Shown one piece after another: positions 6,190 to 8,736 of a stretch of 8,736 bases of DNA; position 1 is the stretch's first letter; the number at the start of each line of letters is the position of its first letter. The stretch comes from Clostridiaceae bacterium UBA4839 (GTDB taxonomy: Bacteria; Bacillota; Clostridia; Clostridiales; Caloramatoraceae). The notes below the pieces were generated by a model. That model was given only the letters and a program-made list of their open reading frames with translations, was not told the origin of the DNA and did not search any database. Made by a program: the position numbers and the translations under genes. The DNA lies in assembly GCA_002400085.1 (NCBI GenBank), contig DHEX01000097.1, positions 1 to 8,736 of the forward strand, given 5' to 3'.

Positions 6190-6220
6190 AATTTAAAATC
6201 ATTAATGAACAAATTACAGC
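6190..6220 (-). repeat. Repeat family 2, tail fragment (copy C, inverted)
   Basis: The reverse complement matches 276-306 at 30 of 31 positions and 8707-8736 with one gap and one substitution. Only the tail of the repeat is present: the conserved CTTATCTCC part that precedes the tail in copies A and B is missing beyond 6220. It lies 24 bp after the dusB stop in the 378-bp gap before greA. Confidence 0.65.
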
Positions 6221-6235
6221 ATCAAACCAAAAATG

Positions 6236-6264
6236 TTGACAATGTTTTGTCTCTGATTTATAAT
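6236..6264 (+). promoter_or_regulatory. Near-consensus sigma-A promoter, probably for greA-lysS
   Basis: TTGACA (6236-6241) and TATAAT (6259-6264) both match consensus fully with an ideal 17-bp spacer, so transcription should start near 6271. An inverted repeat GACAA (6238-6242) with TTGTC (6247-6251) spans the end of the -35 box and could bind a regulator. This gives greA a leader of about 274 nt. A second, weaker option is TATAAT at 6379-6384, which has only a poor -35. Confidence 0.72.
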
Positions 6265-6278
6265 ATCATCTAATGATA

Positions 6279-6320
6279 AATAACAAGCACTGTAAAGTTG
6301 TATTTATAGTGCTTGTTATT
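6279..6320. other. Long perfect hairpin just downstream of the promoter
   Basis: Bases 6279-6296 pair with 6303-6320 over 18 continuous base pairs with a single G-U, closed by a 6-nt loop. The core arm is AATAACAAGCACT. It begins about 8 nt after the predicted transcription start and has no good T-tract behind it on either strand, so it is not a classical terminator. It could stabilise the mRNA 5' end, act as a DNA operator, or form a short RNA. Confidence 0.6.
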
Positions 6321-6393
6321 AATTATATCTGTATAAAAATATTACATTATCGGAATTTTAATAAAATAAGAAGCATAATATAATTTATAATTT

Positions 6394-6487
6394 GCCTGAT
6401 GTCCGATGGCGTACCATCCGTTATTCCCTGCTTAATACTGGGAATAGCGGTTGCTGCGCCTTTGGATTGGTAATTTTTAGAATTACC
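6394..6487 (+). ncRNA. Candidate structured leader RNA upstream of greA
   Basis: This is a GC-richer island in an otherwise very AT-rich gap. It contains GATGG (6405-6409) with CCATC (6414-6418) around CGTA; an 11-bp stem, CCGTTATTCCC (6418-6428) with GGGAATAGCGG (6440-6450), one G-U, 11-nt loop; and GGTAATT (6469-6475) with AATTACC (6481-6487). GGCG (6408-6411) could pair instead with CGCC (6457-6460), and GTCC (6401-6404) with GGAT (6464-6467), which would close the helices into a junction. The greA ribosome binding site follows 44 nt later. I cannot match it to a known riboswitch, T-box or 6S RNA. It may be a cis-regulatory RNA or another palindromic intergenic repeat. Confidence 0.35.
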
Positions 6488-6544
6488 TTATCTTGTATAA
6501 AAATATGAATTAATTTATTTATTAAATAAAAGGGGAGAAATAAT

Positions 6545-7039
6545 ATGAGTGAAAACAGCAAACAGGTCATTTTGACTTATGAGGGAGTAAAAAAAGTAGA
6601 AGAAGAGTTAGAATATTTAAAAACTATAAAAAGAAAAGAAGTAACTCAAAAGATAAAGACAGCACTTTCCTTTGGAGATTTAAGTGAGAATTCTGAATAT
6701 GATGAAGCAAAAAATGAGCAGGCTTTTGTTGAAGGAAGGATTGCTACACTTGAAAATATGCTAAAGAATGCTAAAGTTATAGATGATGATGATATAAAAA
6801 CTGATGCTGTTTCAATTGGCTCCACTGTAAGAGTTAAAGATTTAGAATCTAATGATGAGCTTGAGCTGACTATAGTAGGTTCTGCTGAAGCTGATTTTGA
6901 GCATATGAAAATATCAAATGAAGCACCTATAGGGAGAGGGCTTATTGGTAAAAAAGTTGGAGAAATAGCAACAATTCAAGTACCAGATGGTTCAATAAAA
7001 TATAAGGTCCTTGAAATTAAGAAGATTAATAATAAATAA
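6545..7039 (+). CDS. greA: Transcription elongation factor GreA
   Basis: GreA enters the RNA polymerase secondary channel and stimulates cleavage of backtracked transcripts. The 164 residues show the expected two parts. The N-terminal antiparallel coiled coil (about 8-78) carries the tip motif GDLSENSEYDEAK (44-56) with the acidic residues Asp45 and Glu48. The C-terminal FKBP-like domain (about 85-164) includes the family pattern IGRGLIGKKVGE (128-139). The ATG at 6545 follows AGGGGAG (6531-6537) with 7-nt spacing. lysS begins 14 bp after the stop, so the two form an operon driven by the promoter(s) in the preceding gap. The long structured leader may adjust expression. Confidence 0.97.
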   Translation: MSENSKQVILTYEGVKKVEEELEYLKTIKRKEVTQKIKTALSFGDLSENSEYDEAKNEQAFVEGRIATLENMLKNAKVIDDDDIKTDAVSIGSTVRVKDLESNDELELTIVGSAEADFEHMKISNEAPIGRGLIGKKVGEIATIQVPDGSIKYKVLEIKKINNK

Positions 7040-7053
7040 TTGGAGGTTAATTT

Positions 7054-8574
7054 ATGGCAAATGAAGAATTAAGTGCAGCAGATTTACAAAAGCTTGAAGA
7101 ACAATATAACCGGTATATGGTACAAAGGCTTGAAAAGCTGCAAGCTTTAAGAGAAGAAGGAAATGACCCTTTTGAAGTACTAAACTACAGGAGGACTCAT
7201 ACTTCAAAAGAAGTTAAAGAACATTATGATGAACTTGAAGGAAAAAATGTTAAGGTAGCAGGAAGACTTATGTCAAAGAGAATGCATGGAAAAGCAGGCT
7301 TTTCTGATGTTCAGGATAGATATGGGAAAATTCAACTTTATGTAAGAATAGATGACGTTGGAGAGGAAAAACTAAAATCTTTCAAGGCCCTTGACCTTGG
7401 AGATATTATAGGGGTAGAAGGCAGGGTATTTAAGACAAAGACTGGAGAAATATCACTTCATGTTGTAGACTATGAGCTTTTATGCAAATCTTTAAGGCCT
7501 CTTCCAGAAAAATGGCATGGACTTAAGGACCCAGATTTAAGATATAGACAAAGATATGTTGATTTAATTGTTAATCCTGATGTAAGAGATACCTTTATTA
7601 AAAGAACACAAATTATAAAGGCTATTAGAAGATTTTTAGATGAAAGAGATTACATAGAGGTTGAGACACCGGTTTTATCGCCTATTGCCAGTGGTGCAGC
7701 TGCAAGACCTTTTAATACTCACAGTAATGCTCTTGATATTGACCTTCATCTTAGAATAGCTACTGAACTTTATTTAAAAAGATTAATAGTAGGCGGCTTT
7801 GAAAAGGTTTATGAATTGGGGAAAGACTTTAGAAATGAAGGTATAGATATAAGGCATAATCCTGAGTTTACGATGATTGAACTTTATGAAGCTTATGCCG
7901 ATTATACAGATATGATGAAGATTACAGAAGAAATGATTGCCTATGCCTGTGAGGAGGTATTAGGTACAACTGCAGTTAATTATCAAGGAACTGAAATTGA
8001 CTTTAAGCCGCCATGGAGAAGAATAACTATGGTGGATGCAGTTAAAGAATATGCTAAGGTTGATTTTGATAAGATAGAATCAGATGAGGAAGCAAGGAAA
8101 GTAGCAGTAGAACTTAAACTTGAAGGTGGACTTAAAAAGAATCTTAGCGATTGCACAAAGGGAGATATATTAAGTGCTGTTTTTGAAGCTTATGCAGAAG
8201 AAAATTTGATTCAACCTACCTTTGTAATGGATTATCCTGTGGAGATTTCACCTCTTGCTAAAAAGAAAAAGGATAAGCCAGGGTTTACAGAAAGATTTGA
8301 AGCCTTTGTATATGCAAGAGAAATCGCCAATGCGTACTCTGAGTTAAATGACCCTATTGATCAAAAGGAAAGATTTATGCAGCAAATGAAGGAAAGAGAG
8401 CTTGGGGACGATGAGGCATATGTGATGGATGATGATTTTGTAGATGCTCTTGAAATTGGTATGCCGCCAACTGGCGGACTTGGAATAGGCATTGATAGAA
8501 TTGTAATGTTCCTTACAAATGCATATTCTATAAGGGATGTCATATTATTTCCAACAATGAAGCCAACGAAGTAA
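7054..8574 (+). CDS. lysS: Lysine-tRNA ligase, class II
   Basis: This enzyme charges tRNA-Lys with lysine using ATP. It has 506 residues, normal for the bacterial class II enzyme. An N-terminal helix leads to the OB-fold anticodon-binding domain (about 65-145, including VAGRLMSKRMHGKAGF). The class II catalytic domain follows: motif 1 around IEVETPVLSP (201-210), motif 2 with FRNEG (259-263) and HNPEFTMIE (268-276), including Arg260, and motif 3 with GLGIGIDR (475-482), including Arg482. It ends in the typical VILFPTMKP. The ATG at 7054 has GGAGG (7042-7046) at 7-nt spacing. It is the second gene of the greA-lysS operon and is followed by a strong terminator. No T-box is present. All key motifs are intact. 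Confidence 0.98.
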   Translation: MANEELSAADLQKLEEQYNRYMVQRLEKLQALREEGNDPFEVLNYRRTHTSKEVKEHYDELEGKNVKVAGRLMSKRMHGKAGFSDVQDRYGKIQLYVRIDDVGEEKLKSFKALDLGDIIGVEGRVFKTKTGEISLHVVDYELLCKSLRPLPEKWHGLKDPDLRYRQRYVDLIVNPDVRDTFIKRTQIIKAIRRFLDERDYIEVETPVLSPIASGAAARPFNTHSNALDIDLHLRIATELYLKRLIVGGFEKVYELGKDFRNEGIDIRHNPEFTMIELYEAYADYTDMMKITEEMIAYACEEVLGTTAVNYQGTEIDFKPPWRRITMVDAVKEYAKVDFDKIESDEEARKVAVELKLEGGLKKNLSDCTKGDILSAVFEAYAEENLIQPTFVMDYPVEISPLAKKKKDKPGFTERFEAFVYAREIANAYSELNDPIDQKERFMQQMKERELGDDEAYVMDDDFVDALEIGMPPTGGLGIGIDRIVMFLTNAYSIRDVILFPTMKPTK

Positions 8575-8581
8575 ATCAAAT

Positions 8582-8613
8582 GGCCCTGAATTTTTCAGGG
8601 CCTAATTTTTTTT
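8582..8613 (+). terminator. Strong intrinsic terminator of greA-lysS
   Basis: GGCCCTGAA (8582-8590) pairs perfectly with TTCAGGGCC (8594-8602) over a 3-nt loop (8591-8593). A run of eight T residues follows at 8606-8613. It begins 8 bases after the lysS stop. Confidence 0.93.
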
Positions 8614-8631
8614 ACCCACAATTCATAATTT

Positions 8632-8736
8632 AGATTTAACACACCGCTGCGATAAGGACATCTAAATGCTCACTCTATGTTCATTCCATATATTTTTCTT
8701 ATCTCCGCTGTAATTATTCATTAATGATTTTAAATT
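8632..8736 (+). repeat. Repeat family 2, copy B (cut by window end)
   Basis: Same orientation as copy A: 8632-8656 matches 14-38 (23 of 25), 8667-8715 matches 236-284 (48 of 49), and the tail matches 276-306 with one gap. The middle is only 10 bp here, against about 50 bp in copy A apart from its inserted element, so the ATAAGAAAAATAT left inverted arm of copy A is reduced to GATAAG. It follows directly after the lysS terminator and may continue beyond the window. Confidence 0.7.

Noticed and set aside
1..8736. A novel defence, mobile-gene or biosynthetic system
   Set aside because: All seven supported proteins are recognisable housekeeping families with intact motifs. No CRISPR array, phage, toxin-antitoxin or transposase gene is visible.

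Overview
This is an AT-rich window whose seven clear protein genes all lie on the + strand. Codon use, strong GGAGG-type ribosome binding sites, TTGACA/TATAAT promoters and the gene order coaX-dusB-greA-lysS point to a low-GC Firmicute, most likely Clostridium in the broad sense. This placement comes from gene content and style, not from a database match.

Layout. Bases 1-306 hold nested repeats: a 147-bp element with perfect 23-bp terminal inverted repeats (63-209) sits inside a copy of a second repeat family (14-306). A promoter and a leader containing a terminator-like hairpin come next, then fhs (formate-tetrahydrofolate ligase, 524-2194). Between fhs and the next gene are a terminator, a purine-rich minisatellite (2261-2300) and a left-half copy of the first element (2302-2376). 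That half copy abuts the start of a nagZ-like lipoprotein gene whose start codon is uncertain (about 2404-3624). Then come an ECF transporter S component with its own promoter and leader (3776-4345), an intrinsic terminator, coaX (type III pantothenate kinase, 4404-5180) and dusB (tRNA-dihydrouridine synthase, 5189-6166). A 378-bp gene-free gap (6167-6544) holds a fragment of the second repeat, a near-consensus promoter, an 18-bp-stem hairpin and a GC-richer island of stem-loops. greA and lysS follow as a two-gene operon closed by a strong terminator (8582-8613). The last ~105 bases are another copy of the second repeat, in the same orientation as the one at the left edge and cut by the window end.

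Function. The genes are housekeeping: one-carbon/folate metabolism (fhs), cell-wall muropeptide recycling (nagZ-like), vitamin uptake joined to coenzyme A synthesis (S component plus coaX; pantothenate is the natural guess for the substrate), tRNA modification (dusB), transcript-cleavage rescue of RNA polymerase (greA) and lysine tRNA charging (lysS). I see no defence system, CRISPR array, phage genes, tRNA or rRNA.

The interesting material is between the genes: two families of small non-coding repeats, one nested in the other; a gene start that one repeat fragment may have disturbed; and three leaders (fhs, S component, greA) with structured RNA potential that I could not assign to a known riboswitch class.
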